From Bacillus sp. Xin1 (GTDB taxonomy: Bacteria; Bacillota; Bacilli; Bacillales; Bacillaceae_G): a stretch of 48,147 bases of DNA. The stretch covers positions 1 to 48,147 of the forward strand of contig NZ_JABUAE010000034.1 of NCBI RefSeq assembly GCF_013314535.1. Direction: 5' to 3'. Both the position numbers and the translations under genes were made by a program. The notes beneath the pieces were generated by a model that made no database searches, was not told the DNA's origin, and saw only the letters and a list, made by a program, of their open reading frames with translations. This document shows, one piece after another, positions 15,951 to 24,624 of this stretch (positions are counted from its first letter, which is position 1; each line of letters starts with the position of its first letter).

Positions 15951-17186
15951 ATGAATGAAGAAAAGGATAGTGCAAGTATGAAAGCTCGTAGACCGGTTAC
16001 GTATATAAAAAGAACGAGCATTCTTATTGTATTGTTTTTGCTTGTATATTTCGTATATACAAAAATTACTGCACATACTAAAAAAGAGAATACGTTAAAA
16101 GCAACGACAGAAGTAAAGAAAGAAACGGAACAAAAACAATTAGAACAAAAACAATTAGAACAACCTCCAGAACAACCTCCAGAAGGCACGCAGCAAGCAA
16201 AGGCAGTGGAAAAACCTGTCGAAGGCCCGCCACAAGAAATTAACGAGAATGCTGAGTTAGACAATTATTTAAAAGATAAAAATTTTAGTGGAACAGCAGT
16301 TGTTGTGAAAAATGGTAAAGTACTTTTGAATAAGGGTTACGGGATGGCAAATCAAGAGAAAAAAATACCGAATAATTCACAAACAACATTTTATATTGGT
16401 TCAATTTCAAAGGCATTTGTAGCTACAGCGATTATGCAGCTAAAAGATCAAAATAAACTTCAAACAGAAGATACAATAGCAAAATATATTCCTGATTTTC
16501 CGAGAGGTAACGAAGTAAAGTTAGTTCATCTATTGACACACACATCGGGAATTCCTGAATATGAGGCAGGAGAAGGCGATATTTCTCACGAGGAATTGTT
16601 GAAGCGAATTGGGCAACAAAAACGTTTGTTTAATCCAGGTGAAAAATGGAAGTATTCGGATTCAAATTACTCAATACTTGGTTACATCGTTGAAAAAGTT
16701 AGCGGGCAACCGTTAGAAGAGTATATTAAACAACATATTTTTGATGTTGTAGGGATGAAACAATCAGGTTTCGGAACGGGATTAGAGAAAACAAAGTATC
16801 CTTCGACTGGTTACAAGGTTGTAAATAATAATATGACAGTTCCTGCTATTCCAAATATGTCACAATTATATGGAAATGGTGATATATATACGAGTGCAAA
16901 TGATTTATATTTATTTAATGAAGCACTATTTTCTGGGAAGCTAATATCTAAAGAGAGCTATGATCAAATGTTTACAGCATTTAAAAAAGATTATGGATTT
17001 GGTTGGTATGTAAATCCGGGAAGTTACTCTAATCATGGTGTAATGCCTGGATGGAATTGCTTAAATGGATTTAGTAGAAGTGGGAATGTGTATGTTATTT
17101 TATTATCTAATATTCAAAATAATATTAAATCATTTGGTACGCTTAATAATGATATTTATACAATGCTACAGCATATTGAAGTGTAA
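15951..17186 (+). CDS. membrane-anchored serine hydrolase (beta-lactamase / class C PBP-like)
   Basis: 411 residues. A short cytoplasmic N-terminus is followed by one transmembrane helix (about residues 21-38) and a low-complexity linker with KQLEQKQLEQPPEQPPE repeats, then a serine beta-lactamase-fold domain (about residues 100-400). The nucleophile motif is S-I-S-K in YIGSISKAFVAT. The second motif is YSDSNYSILGY and a C-terminal HGVMPGWN takes the place of the KTG-type box, as in many esterase/peptidase relatives. It probably acts outside the membrane on peptidoglycan-derived or D-amino-acid substrates; true beta-lactamase activity is unlikely. GGGG precedes ATG 15951. The gene at 17278 follows 91 bp downstream. 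Confidence 0.85.
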   Translation: MNEEKDSASMKARRPVTYIKRTSILIVLFLLVYFVYTKITAHTKKENTLKATTEVKKETEQKQLEQKQLEQPPEQPPEGTQQAKAVEKPVEGPPQEINENAELDNYLKDKNFSGTAVVVKNGKVLLNKGYGMANQEKKIPNNSQTTFYIGSISKAFVATAIMQLKDQNKLQTEDTIAKYIPDFPRGNEVKLVHLLTHTSGIPEYEAGEGDISHEELLKRIGQQKRLFNPGEKWKYSDSNYSILGYIVEKVSGQPLEEYIKQHIFDVVGMKQSGFGTGLEKTKYPSTGYKVVNNNMTVPAIPNMSQLYGNGDIYTSANDLYLFNEALFSGKLISKESYDQMFTAFKKDYGFGWYVNPGSYSNHGVMPGWNCLNGFSRSGNVYVILLSNIQNNIKSFGTLNNDIYTMLQHIEV

Positions 17187-17277
17187 GAGATTATCCTCTG
17201 GGGTAGTCTTTTTTTATGCGTTGAGGCAGAATCTATTTATTGAGATAATGAAAAAAATGGAAAGGAAGGAGGAGGTT

Positions 17278-18093
17278 ATGAGTATTCATAAGCATCATGC
17301 ACGTAATGCGAGGCGAACTTTACTTTTAGCTATTATTGTATGGATTATTATTGTGATTGGATGCGTAGTGGAATATCAAAATGGAACACTTCTTAGTTCG
17401 GAAAAGGGGATTCTAGAATTAATAAGTATTATGTTACCAGCGTGTATTCTATTGATTTATAGTTTGGTAGAAAAGAGCAGAGCTAAGAGGATAGAAAAGA
17501 TTGTTCAAGGGAAAGAAATTTCCTTATTGTTGGAGCAAAGAAGATTTGTAGTTCGTAGGGAAACTAATTTTTTTACGGCAGTTACATACTTTGGGCTAGA
17601 GGGAAATACAATGGGGATGCTCAAAGAAAAATATGATTCTAAAATTCAAACGATATGGAAAAGTATCTTATCCTTTTTCTTTAAAGGAATGAATGAGCAA
17701 CAATTTTATTTATTAAATGAATTAGGTGAAGAGCTGTTAGTAATTAAGAAGAAAAGAGGTGTACGGAATTCATATACATTTTATAGCATAATGGGAGAGA
17801 GAATCGGTGAATTCAATCAATTGTTAAGCTTAACAAAATGGGAGTGGAGCTTCCTATCATCTGAAGGAAAAGAAATCGGGAAAGTTACAGGAGATTTATC
17901 AGGTACATTACAAAAAGGAAAATGGCAAGATGGAACTTATATTGATGTGAAAGAAGACGGGCTTCCGTTAGAAGCGATTCAATATTTCTCTGCAAGTGGG
18001 GGATCACTTGTTACAGTATCTGTAGCGGAACATACAGAGTTACAGCGAGCGGTATATTACGCTGTGGCTGCAATTATAACCTTGAAAAATTAA
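17278..18093 (+). CDS. two-helix membrane protein with C-terminal LURP-one-like domain, unknown
   Basis: 271 residues from ATG 17278, directly behind AAGGAGGAGG; an upstream in-frame ATG (17065) lies inside the preceding gene and lacks a site. Two transmembrane helices (about residues 12-33 and 42-64) precede a basic linker and a soluble C-terminal domain of alternating beta-type segments (FYLLNELGEELLVIKKK, FYSIMGERIGEF, WSFLSSEGKEIGKV). These resemble the repeated strands of the LURP-one/scramblase-like fold; this is a visual analogy only. It may be co-transcribed with the serine hydrolase. Confidence 0.6.
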   Translation: MSIHKHHARNARRTLLLAIIVWIIIVIGCVVEYQNGTLLSSEKGILELISIMLPACILLIYSLVEKSRAKRIEKIVQGKEISLLLEQRRFVVRRETNFFTAVTYFGLEGNTMGMLKEKYDSKIQTIWKSILSFFFKGMNEQQFYLLNELGEELLVIKKKRGVRNSYTFYSIMGERIGEFNQLLSLTKWEWSFLSSEGKEIGKVTGDLSGTLQKGKWQDGTYIDVKEDGLPLEAIQYFSASGGSLVTVSVAEHTELQRAVYYAVAAIITLKN

Positions 18094-18169
18094 AAAACAT
18101 CTAAAACGTTATCCTCGTTATTCTAGATTAAGACTCAATTTAATCAGAAGTTATATCTCATTCATTATG

Positions 18170-18205
18170 AAAAGAAGTGTACCAAATAGGTACACTTCTT
18201 TTTTA
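18170..18205 (+). terminator. intrinsic terminator
   Basis: AAAAGAAGTGTACC pairs with GGTACACTTCTTTT around AAATA, followed by T's. It lies 76 bp after the 17278 gene. Confidence 0.9.
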
Positions 18206-18509
18206 TTCTGTTTTAGAAAAACTATAACAGAATAAGAGATAAGGGTATTACAGTTTGAAATGGGTATGACTCTTTATACCACAGAATAGGATTCATTTAT
18301 AATAATACCAAAAAAATACAATTCAGGAAAGTCTTAATTTTAAAGAGTTTAAATTGAAGTTAACACTACGCGTATAGTAGTTTGCTCAATATTTCACAAT
18401 TGTGTCACAACTATCTCGTTCACTTTTTCAAAAAAGTAGTATTCTAAATGTGTAAGCTGTTATATAAAAAATCTTAGTCCTGTACTAATCAAAAATGGAG
18501 GAGATTAGG
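18206..18509 (+). promoter_or_regulatory. pflB upstream region with overlapping Rex/Fnr-like dyads
   Basis: No gene is present. At 18382-18399 TTGCTCAATATTTCACAA matches the Rex operator consensus TTGTGAAATATTTCACAA at 15 of 18 positions. Overlapping it are the perfect dyads CACAATTGTG (18395-18404) and TTGTG-T-CACAA (18400-18410). TCACA half-sites of the Fnr/Crp type recur 11 bp apart. A possible -10 TATTCT lies at 18440-18445. Regulation by redox state and oxygen is expected for pfl genes; which protein binds is inferred. Confidence 0.55.
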
Positions 18510-20759
18510 ATGACTCAAGTATTAGAAAATGTAAAAAACGCATGGACAAACTTTAAAGGTGAAAAGTGGAAAGCAGAGATTGATGTCCGCGATTTCATTT
18601 TAAATAATGTAAACGTTTTCGAGGGGGACGAATCTTTCTTAACGGAAGCAACAGAAGCAACGAAACAACTTTGGAATCAAGTAATGGATTTAACGAAACA
18701 AGAACGTGATAATGGTGGCGTCCTTGATATGGATACAAGCATTGTTTCTTCTATTACATCTCATGGTCCTGGATATTTAAATAAAGATACTGAAAAAGTA
18801 GTTGGTTTCCAAACAGATAAACCATTTAAACGTTCTTTACAACCATACGGTGGTATTCGTATGGCAGAGCAAGCTTGTGAATCTTATGGATACGAAATGG
18901 ATAAAGAACTTAGCCGTATTTTCAGAGATTGGCGCAAAACGCATAACCAAGGTGTATTCGATGCTTATACTCCTGAAATGAGAGCAGCTCGTAAATCTGG
19001 CGTTATTACGGGTCTTCCAGATGCATATGGCCGTGGCCGTATTATTGGTGACTATCGCCGCGTAGCATTATATGGTGTTGATCGCTTAATAGAAGCGAAA
19101 AAAGAAGATTTAAATTTAACTGGTGGCGTAATGAGCGAAGATACAATGCGTTTACGCGAAGAGTTATCTGAGCAAATGCGTGCACTTCAAGAGTTAAAAC
19201 AAATGGCAGCTTCTCATGGTTTTGATATTTCTAAACCAGCAACAAATGCACAAGAAGCATTCCAATGGTTATACTTCGCTTATCTTGCAGCAATTAAAGA
19301 ACAAAACGGGGCAGCAATGAGCCTTGGACGTACTTCTACATTCTTAGATATCTTCATTGAAAGAGATATTGAAAATGGTATATTAACAGAAGAAGAAGCG
19401 CAAGAAATTGTTGATCACTTCATCATGAAATTACGTCTTGTAAAATTCGCAAGAACACCTGATTACAATGAATTGTTCTCTGGTGACCCAACTTGGGTAA
19501 CTGAATCTATCGGTGGTATTGCACTTGATGGTCGCCCATTAGTAACGAAAAACTCATTCCGCTTCTTGCACACATTAGATAACTTAGGACCAGCTCCAGA
19601 GCCAAACTTAACAGTTCTTTGGTCTAAACAATTACCACAGAACTTTAAAAACTACTGTGCGAAAATGTCTATTAAAACATCTGCAATTCAATATGAAAAT
19701 GATGACATTATGCGCCCAGAGTATGGCGATGATTACGGTATTGCTTGTTGTGTGTCTGCAATGAGAATTGGTAAGCAAATGCAGTTCTTCGGAGCTCGTG
19801 CAAACTTAGCTAAGACACTACTATATGCAATTAATGGCGGTAAAGATGAAAAATCAAAAGAACAAATTGGACCTGAATTTGCACCTATCACTTCTGAAGT
19901 ATTAGATTACGAAGAAGTTATGCATAAATTTGATATGACAATGGAATGGCTAGCAGGTTTATATTTAAACACATTAAATGTTATCCATTATATGCACGAT
20001 AAATATAGTTATGAACGTATTGAAATGGCACTTCATGATACAAATGTTCTTCGTACAATGGCAACAGGTATCGCTGGCTTATCTGTAGTAGCTGACTCTT
20101 TAAGTGCAATTAAATACGCAAAAGTAAAACCAATTCGTGATGAAAATGGTATTGCAGTTGACTTCGAAATCGAAGGTGATTTCCCTAAATACGGTAACAA
20201 TGATGATCGTGTAGATGAAATTGCAGTAGATCTTGTAAAAACATTTATGAACAAGCTTCGTAAACATAAAACATACCGTAATTCTGTTCATACAATGTCA
20301 ATCTTAACTATTACATCTAACGTTGTATATGGTAAGAAAACAGGTAACACTCCAGACGGTCGTCGTACTGGTGAACCGTTTGCGCCAGGTGCAAACCCTA
20401 TGCATGGACGCGATACAAAAGGTGCACTAGCATCACTATTATCTGTTGCAAAATTACCTTATGAAGATGCGCAAGATGGTATTTCTAATACATTCTCAAT
20501 TATTCCAAAAGCGCTTGGTAAAGAAGAAGATGTACAAGTTAAAAACTTAGTATCTATGCTTGATGGATATGCGGTTAAAGAAGGACATCACTTAAATATT
20601 AACGTATTTAACCGTGAAACATTAATGGATGCAATGGAACATCCTGAAAAATATCCACAATTAACAATTCGTGTATCTGGTTACGCAGTTAACTTCATTA
20701 AATTAACTCGTGAACAACAAATCGATGTAATTAACCGTACAATGCATGAGAGTATGTAA
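18510..20759 (+). CDS. pflB: formate C-acetyltransferase (pyruvate formate-lyase)
   Basis: 749 residues from ATG 18510, which has GGAGG upstream; the in-frame ATG at 18495 overlaps that site. The enzyme splits pyruvate plus CoA into acetyl-CoA and formate in anaerobic fermentation, using a glycyl radical. The adjacent active-site cysteines are in GIACCVSAM, and the radical Gly lies in the C-terminal motif RVSGYAVNF. Length and order match the family. The activase gene pflA follows 66 bp downstream, forming an operon with a hairpin between the genes. Confidence 0.97.
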   Translation: MTQVLENVKNAWTNFKGEKWKAEIDVRDFILNNVNVFEGDESFLTEATEATKQLWNQVMDLTKQERDNGGVLDMDTSIVSSITSHGPGYLNKDTEKVVGFQTDKPFKRSLQPYGGIRMAEQACESYGYEMDKELSRIFRDWRKTHNQGVFDAYTPEMRAARKSGVITGLPDAYGRGRIIGDYRRVALYGVDRLIEAKKEDLNLTGGVMSEDTMRLREELSEQMRALQELKQMAASHGFDISKPATNAQEAFQWLYFAYLAAIKEQNGAAMSLGRTSTFLDIFIERDIENGILTEEEAQEIVDHFIMKLRLVKFARTPDYNELFSGDPTWVTESIGGIALDGRPLVTKNSFRFLHTLDNLGPAPEPNLTVLWSKQLPQNFKNYCAKMSIKTSAIQYENDDIMRPEYGDDYGIACCVSAMRIGKQMQFFGARANLAKTLLYAINGGKDEKSKEQIGPEFAPITSEVLDYEEVMHKFDMTMEWLAGLYLNTLNVIHYMHDKYSYERIEMALHDTNVLRTMATGIAGLSVVADSLSAIKYAKVKPIRDENGIAVDFEIEGDFPKYGNNDDRVDEIAVDLVKTFMNKLRKHKTYRNSVHTMSILTITSNVVYGKKTGNTPDGRRTGEPFAPGANPMHGRDTKGALASLLSVAKLPYEDAQDGISNTFSIIPKALGKEEDVQVKNLVSMLDGYAVKEGHHLNINVFNRETLMDAMEHPEKYPQLTIRVSGYAVNFIKLTREQQIDVINRTMHESM

Positions 20760-20770
20760 GTAAAAAGTTT

Positions 20771-20796
20771 CCCTCTGCTTTTATAAAAACAGAGGG
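20771..20796 (+). terminator. intercistronic hairpin between pflB and pflA
   Basis: CCCTCTG pairs with CAGAGGG around 12 nt without a U-run. It more likely stabilises pflB mRNA or attenuates pflA than terminates. Confidence 0.5.
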
Positions 20797-20825
20797 AGGC
20801 TGTTTCAATAGAGGAGGAAGTTAAC

Positions 20826-21557
20826 ATGGTAAAAGGAAGAATTCATTCTGTAGAGTCTTGTGGTACTGTTGATGGCCCAGGAATTCGTTATGTCATATTT
20901 ACACAAGGGTGTCTATTACGCTGCCAATATTGTCATAATGCTGATACATGGGAGATCGGTAAAGGAAAAGAAATAACAGTTGAAGAAGTGATACAGGATG
21001 TTGCATGTTACCTTCCTTTTATTGAAGCTTCCGGAGGCGGCATCACAGTGAGTGGTGGAGAACCTTTACTGCAGTTAGATTTTTTAATTGAGTTATTTAA
21101 GAAATGTAAAGAAATCGGAATTCATACGACAATTGATTCTTCAGGCGGTTGCTATTCTGAAGAGCCAGAGTTCCAAAAAAAATTAGATATTTTAATGGAC
21201 TATACAGATTTAGTATTATTAGATTTAAAACATATCAATCCTAAAAAGCACCGTAAATTAACTGGTAAAACGAACGAACACATTTTACAATTTGCTCGTT
21301 ATTTATCTGATAAACAAAAACCAATTTGGGTAAGACACGTATTAGTTCCAGGTGTTACTGATAGAGAAGAAGATTTGCAGGGATTATCTAACTTCATTCA
21401 AAGTCTTTCTAACGTAAAGAAAGTAGAAGTCTTACCATATCACAAGCTTGGTGTATATAAATGGGAAGCACTTGGACATAAATATCCTCTTGAAGGTGTA
21501 GAACCTCCAACAGAAAAAAATGTTCAAAATGCAAAAAATATTTTACAAGCAGTCTAA
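20826..21557 (+). CDS. pflA: pyruvate formate-lyase activating enzyme (radical SAM)
   Basis: 243 residues. The radical-SAM cluster motif is C29-x3-C33-x2-C36, in [13 protein letters not shown], and the SAM-binding Gly-rich strand is VSGGEPLL. It generates the glycyl radical on PflB. GAGGAGG precedes the ATG. It ends with a terminator that begins inside the last codons. Confidence 0.97.
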   Translation: MVKGRIHSVESCGTVDGPGIRYVIFTQGCLLRCQYCHNADTWEIGKGKEITVEEVIQDVACYLPFIEASGGGITVSGGEPLLQLDFLIELFKKCKEIGIHTTIDSSGGCYSEEPEFQKKLDILMDYTDLVLLDLKHINPKKHRKLTGKTNEHILQFARYLSDKQKPIWVRHVLVPGVTDREEDLQGLSNFIQSLSNVKKVEVLPYHKLGVYKWEALGHKYPLEGVEPPTEKNVQNAKNILQAV

Positions 21558-21582
21558 TCCAAATGGATTAGACTTTTTGTTT
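21551..21582 (+). terminator. intrinsic terminator of pflBA
   Basis: AGTCTAATCC-AAAT-GGATTAGACT is followed by TTTTGTTTT; it overlaps the pflA stop codon. Confidence 0.92.
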
Positions 21583-21968
21583 TCTTTTAATAAAATCTAG
21601 AGTATATCTAAAGAAAAGAGTATACTGAAAGTAGAATATCCATATTTTTGTAAAGAAATAAAAGGATAAATTTACATAATTGTAAAGGGAAAACCAAATA
21701 GTAACAAGAATTAAGAAGTAGCAGGGCGAGTATCATGAAGTATGATTATTTGTAAGTTATTGCGAAAGCTCTTATAGGAAAGTATAATATAAAGATATGA
21801 GCACAGATAGGATTAAGGGGTCAATCTTATATGCTTTGCATATCCACGACAGGTACATAGCTAACATGAAAGTGTTGGAATCCAAACATGTAATTTTTTT
21901 TAGGAAAATGTTTTTCCTATTGTCGTATATGCAATACGGGAAAGCGAAAAAGCTAGGAGTGGATTTGT
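21583..21968. other. 386-bp leader region before ugtP, no supported gene
   Basis: A 72-codon frame here runs into ugtP but lacks a ribosome binding site. A small hairpin TAGGAAAA-TG-TTTTTCCTA lies at 21901-21919, 36 bp before AGGAG. No promoter stands out. Confidence 0.4.
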
Positions 21969-23135
21969 TTGATAAAAAACCCCAAGGTTTTAATATTAAC
22001 TGCACATTACGGTAATGGTCATGTGCAAGTAGCAAAAACATTAGAACAAACATTTCGTCAAAAAGGAATTAAAGATGTGATTGTTTGTGATCTATTTGGA
22101 GAATCACATCCGGTCATAACGGACATTACAAAATATCTATATTTAAAAAGTTATACAATAGGTAAAGAGTTATATCGTTTGTTTTATTACGGTGTAGAGA
22201 AAATTTATGATAAAAAAATCGCATCGTGGTATGCAAACTTTGGGAGAAAGCGTTTAAAAGCACTCCTGCATGCGGAAAAACCAGACATTGTTATTAATAC
22301 ATTTCCGATTATTGCCGTACCGGAATTGAAAAAACAAACAGGTTTTTCAATTCCTGTTTATAATGTGCTAACAGATTTCTGTTTGCATAAAATATGGATT
22401 CATCGTGAAGTAGATCGTTATTTTGTCGCAACAGATCATGTGAAAAAAGTAATGGTTGAAATCGGTGTGCCTTCAGAGCAAATTGTGGAAACAGGGATTC
22501 CGATTCGTAGAAACTTTGAGTTAACTATGAATTCAGAACTTATATATAATAAATATCAGTTATCTCGAGAGAAAAAGATTTTGCTTATTGTAGCAGGGGC
22601 TCATGGTGTATTAGGAAATGTAAAGGAATTATGCCAATCATTTATGTCAGTGCCTAATCTGCAAGTAGCTGTTGTGTGCGGAAAAAATGATGCCCTAAAA
22701 CAGGAATTGTTAGGACTGCAGGAACAGGATCCGGAAGTACTGAAAGTATTTGGCTATGTTGAAAATATCGATGAGTTATTCCGTGTCACTTCTTGTATGA
22801 TTACGAAACCGGGAGGCATCACATTGAGTGAAGCAGCTGCTTTACAAGTACCTGTCATTTTATACAAACCTGTACCAGGACAAGAAAATGAAAATGCACT
22901 ATACTTTGAGAAAAAAGGAGCAGCAGTTGTAGTTCGTGAAGATGCTGAGATTTTTGTGAAAACGAAAGCGTTGTTAGAAGATGATATGAAGCTTTTACAA
23001 ATGAAGGAAGCGATGAGAAGCATTTATCGTCCAGAACCAGCCTCTCATATTGTTGATGCAATTTTAGAAGAGAATCATGAACAATCTAATCATATGCCAA
23101 TGAAATCTCCAGCTCTTGCTCAATCTTTTACGTAA
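21969..23135 (+). CDS. ugtP: processive diacylglycerol beta-glucosyltransferase
   Basis: 388 residues, family length. It transfers glucose from UDP-glucose to diacylglycerol, giving the glycolipid anchor of lipoteichoic acid. The start is TTG at 21969 with AGGAG 9 nt upstream. The N-terminus [14 protein letters not shown] is the acceptor-binding Rossmann segment of MGDG-synthase-like GT28 enzymes; the C-terminal donor site includes GAHGVLGN, and [11 protein letters not shown] is the UDP-sugar motif. It acts at the cytoplasmic membrane face. In B. subtilis UgtP also links nutrient state to cell size by acting on FtsZ; the DnaA-box cluster immediately downstream makes that context notable. Confidence 0.93.
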   Translation: MIKNPKVLILTAHYGNGHVQVAKTLEQTFRQKGIKDVIVCDLFGESHPVITDITKYLYLKSYTIGKELYRLFYYGVEKIYDKKIASWYANFGRKRLKALLHAEKPDIVINTFPIIAVPELKKQTGFSIPVYNVLTDFCLHKIWIHREVDRYFVATDHVKKVMVEIGVPSEQIVETGIPIRRNFELTMNSELIYNKYQLSREKKILLIVAGAHGVLGNVKELCQSFMSVPNLQVAVVCGKNDALKQELLGLQEQDPEVLKVFGYVENIDELFRVTSCMITKPGGITLSEAAALQVPVILYKPVPGQENENALYFEKKGAAVVVREDAEIFVKTKALLEDDMKLLQMKEAMRSIYRPEPASHIVDAILEENHEQSNHMPMKSPALAQSFT

Positions 23136-23139
23136 TGTG

Positions 23140-23171
23140 AAACCCTCTTTTTATTTGAAAGAGGGTTTTTT
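23140..23171 (+). terminator. intrinsic terminator of ugtP
   Basis: AAACCCTCTTT pairs with AAAGAGGGTTT, followed by T's. Confidence 0.9.
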
Positions 23172-23177
23172 GTTATG

Positions 23178-23369
23178 TTATCCACAAAAGAATGCGCTCT
23201 CAATAGAAGGTAAAATCAGAATATTAACAGTGATATCCACATAATCCACAATTTTCTGAAAAAATATCCACAAATTAAGTGGATTATATGTGATTAAATA
23301 CATGTCTATCTTCAATAATTGTTAAATTTATACACAATTCTATTAATTCTGTGGATAAAGTTTTCCACA
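23178..23369. promoter_or_regulatory. DnaA-box cluster
   Basis: Within 192 bp of non-coding DNA there are seven to eight 9-mers matching or close to the DnaA box TTATCCACA: 23178-23186 (+, perfect), 23233-23241 (+, ATATCCACA), 23242-23250 (+, TAATCCACA), 23264-23272 (+, ATATCCACA), 23278-23286 (-, two mismatches), 23328-23336 (+, TTATACACA, fits TTATNCACA), 23350-23358 (-, perfect) and 23361-23369 (+, TTTTCCACA). The cluster lies between the ugtP and yfhE terminators and is not an obvious promoter. DnaA-box clusters that titrate DnaA and restrain initiation are known in B. subtilis; the same role here is inferred. There is no dnaA or dnaN gene nearby, so this is not the main origin. Confidence 0.8.
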
Positions 23370-23397
23370 AAAAATACTCCTTACTATATAAGGAGTA
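23370..23397 (-). terminator. terminator of yfhE (minus strand)
   Basis: TACTCCTTA (23375-23383) pairs with TAAGGAGTA (23389-23397). Read on the minus strand, the stem is followed by TTTTTT, 65 bp after the yfhE stop. Confidence 0.75.
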
Positions 23398-23461
23398 AAT
23401 CTTTAATCTGTATAAATTTGATAGGAGAGGATAAAAAATCCCCTCAAGTTTCACTTTATAA

Positions 23462-23581
23462 TTACACACCTTTAGGACGATATCCTGCTGCGCGATCCGC
23501 TTTGCGAAACTCTCGCTGATAAAGAACCTCTTGTGTACTATTTAATGTATTTCTTGCTTTTTCACGTTTCTTTCTATCCAT
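23462..23581 (-). CDS. yfhE: YfhE family small protein
   Basis: 39 residues: MDRKKREKARNTLNSTQEVL then YQREFRKADRAAGYRPKGV. The lysine/arginine-rich start followed by STQEVLYQxEFxxADRAAGYR is the YfhE pattern of Bacillus, a short protein associated with stationary phase and sporulation. The ribosome binding site is AGGTGAT. In B. subtilis yfhE is next to yfhF and recX, which also lie close by here (25832-27635), so synteny supports the call. Function unknown. Confidence 0.8.
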   Translation of the reverse strand: MDRKKREKARNTLNSTQEVLYQREFRKADRAAGYRPKGV

Positions 23582-23752
23582 TACAGATCACCTCGTGTCA
23601 TAAAGTTATTACCTATCGTTTCCAATGACACAAGGAGATATACATAATAAACAAGTTATTCATTTTATAATTATATAAATACGCCTTGAAAGACCGACAT
23701 ACAACCATTCCTTTTAGGCGTGAGAGAGTATCTGCTCATGGACCTACTCTAT

Positions 23753-23786
23753 ATGAAAACAGAAGGAAAACTTCTTTTGTTTTCAT
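23753..23786 (-). terminator. hairpin downstream of the GNAT gene
   Basis: ATGAAAACA and GAAG pair with CTTC and TGTTTTCAT across a small bulge. There is no clear U-run on the minus strand, so terminator function is uncertain. Confidence 0.4.
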
Positions 23787-23825
23787 AACTGGGACTGATA
23801 TATCAGAAAATTGAAATATATATTA

Positions 23826-24383
23826 TTATGCTTCTTTTAAATGATGTGTATCTTGGAATGTAGTGTCGCGCATTGTAGAAAGGGTATATTGATCTTTTGG
23901 AATTTCATATAAGTTATATACTTCTTCGATTGCGTTAATTTGATCATAAACAACTTTTCTAGTTTCATTTGCTAGGTTTACATATGGTAGTTTTTCAGCT
24001 GCTTTCATCGAACGGATATTTACTTTGCGAATGCGCATAAAGATTGTTTCAATATCTAACTCATAGAAAAGCTCGCTGAAAAAAGCATCTTTTGCTAATT
24101 TATTATATCCTTGGCCATGATAAGGTTTTCCAAGCCATGTGCCAAGAAACCCAGCTTTTTCTTGCACATCAAATAAAGTAATTGTGCCGATAGGGTTCCC
24201 CCATTCATCTAAAATGGTACGTGAGATTAATTCACCACGTTCTTCGGCTTCAATTGTTTGTTTTGTTAAAAATAGAAATTCTTCATATGAATAAGCCTTT
24301 TGACGCACAAAAGGGAAGACAGCTGGATCCACCATTAAATCGTATAGAACGTGGCTGTCGTGTAAGTCGCGTTTTTTTAACAT
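23826..24383 (-). CDS. GNAT N-acetyltransferase, RimJ/RimL-like
   Basis: 185 residues. GNAT enzymes transfer acetyl from acetyl-CoA to amines. The CoA-binding motif A is GTWLGKPYHGQGYNK (Q/RxxGxG/A-like), followed by IFMRIRKVNIRSMKAAEKLPY, the RimJ/RimL-type motif B (N-x-R-S-x-x-x-x-E-K). The substrate is not evident; relatives acetylate ribosomal-protein N-termini, antibiotics or aminoacyl-tRNA. AGGAGGAG precedes the ATG. The gene has an unusual leader of about 190 nt containing a tRNA-like fold and a terminator (24417-24532), which implies attenuation control. Confidence 0.85.
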   Translation of the reverse strand: MLKKRDLHDSHVLYDLMVDPAVFPFVRQKAYSYEEFLFLTKQTIEAEERGELISRTILDEWGNPIGTITLFDVQEKAGFLGTWLGKPYHGQGYNKLAKDAFFSELFYELDIETIFMRIRKVNIRSMKAAEKLPYVNLANETRKVVYDQINAIEEVYNLYEIPKDQYTLSTMRDTTFQDTHHLKEA

Positions 24384-24416
24384 ACTAACTCCTCCTCACA
24401 TGAGGGTAGCATGACG

Positions 24417-24473
24417 AAAAAACACCCCACCCTCGAAATTTTTATATCAATCTTTAAAAAATTTCGGGGTGGG
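24417..24473 (-). terminator. strong leader terminator before the GNAT gene
   Basis: On the minus strand CCCACCCCGAAATTTTT (24473-24457) pairs with AAAAATTTCG-A-GGGTGGG (24443-24426) through 17 bp with one bulged A, followed by GTGTTTTTT (U-run 24422-24417). It lies upstream of the coding region, so it acts as an attenuator. Its 5' arm contains the 3' strand of the T-stem of the tRNA-like element, so the two folds exclude each other. Confidence 0.85.
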
Positions 24474-24532
24474 AATCGAACCCACTAGAACCAGTCTATA
24501 ACGCTGGTGGCGCACCATTTGCCTTCCCCATT
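24462..24532 (-). ncRNA. tRNA-like element in the GNAT leader (anticodon-like UAU)
   Basis: Read on the minus strand from 24532, the element shows D arm GGC-AAATGGTGC-GCC, A26, anticodon arm CCAGC-GTTATAG-ACTGG with U33 and triplet UAU at 24500-24498 followed by A37, a 5-nt variable loop TTCTA, and a canonical T arm GTGGG-TTCGATT-CCCAC (24485-24469). The acceptor is degenerate: only about three to four of seven pairs form (GGGG with CCC), position 8 is A, and no CCA follows. It is therefore not a normal tRNA. It could be a decayed tRNA gene or a tRNA mimic used as a regulatory leader; the overlap with the terminator favours the second. Confidence 0.65.
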
Positions 24533-24533
24533 C

Positions 24534-24569
24534 ATCAATTTGAAATGAATAATCACGACACAAATTGAT
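24534..24569 (-). promoter_or_regulatory. first hairpin of the GNAT leader
   Basis: ATCAATTTG (24534-24542) and CAAATTGAT (24561-24569) form a perfect 9-bp stem around 18 nt, at the presumed 5' end of the leader transcript. Confidence 0.5.
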
Positions 24570-24584
24570 TATGGTTTCATTCAG

Positions 24585-24615
24585 TTTATAATCGTATAAT
24601 ACTTTATCTAGTCAA
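24585..24615 (-). promoter_or_regulatory. candidate promoter for the GNAT leader
   Basis: On the minus strand TTGACT (24615-24610) is followed after 17-19 nt by an AT-rich -10 (ATTATA/TATAAA, 24592-24585). Transcription from here would give a leader of about 190 nt. Confidence 0.5.
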
Positions 24616-24624
24616 AAAAATAAA

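Noticed and set aside
21797-22015. 72-codon frame overlapping the ugtP start
   Set aside because: No ribosome binding site, overlaps ugtP by 47 bp, and the composition does not look like a protein family I know.
23178-23369. DnaA-box cluster as a replication origin
   Set aside because: No dnaA/dnaN nearby, and the surrounding genes (ugtP, yfhE, recX, mutY) are not origin-flanking. A secondary regulatory cluster fits better.
24462-24532. Functional tRNA-Ile(UAU)
   Set aside because: The acceptor stem has only three to four pairs, position 8 is not U, and no CCA follows; the 3' part is committed to a terminator.
24417-24615. T-box riboswitch upstream of GNAT
   Set aside because: No AGGGTGGNACCGCG T-box on the 5' side of the terminator and no stem I signature; the tRNA features are in the leader itself.
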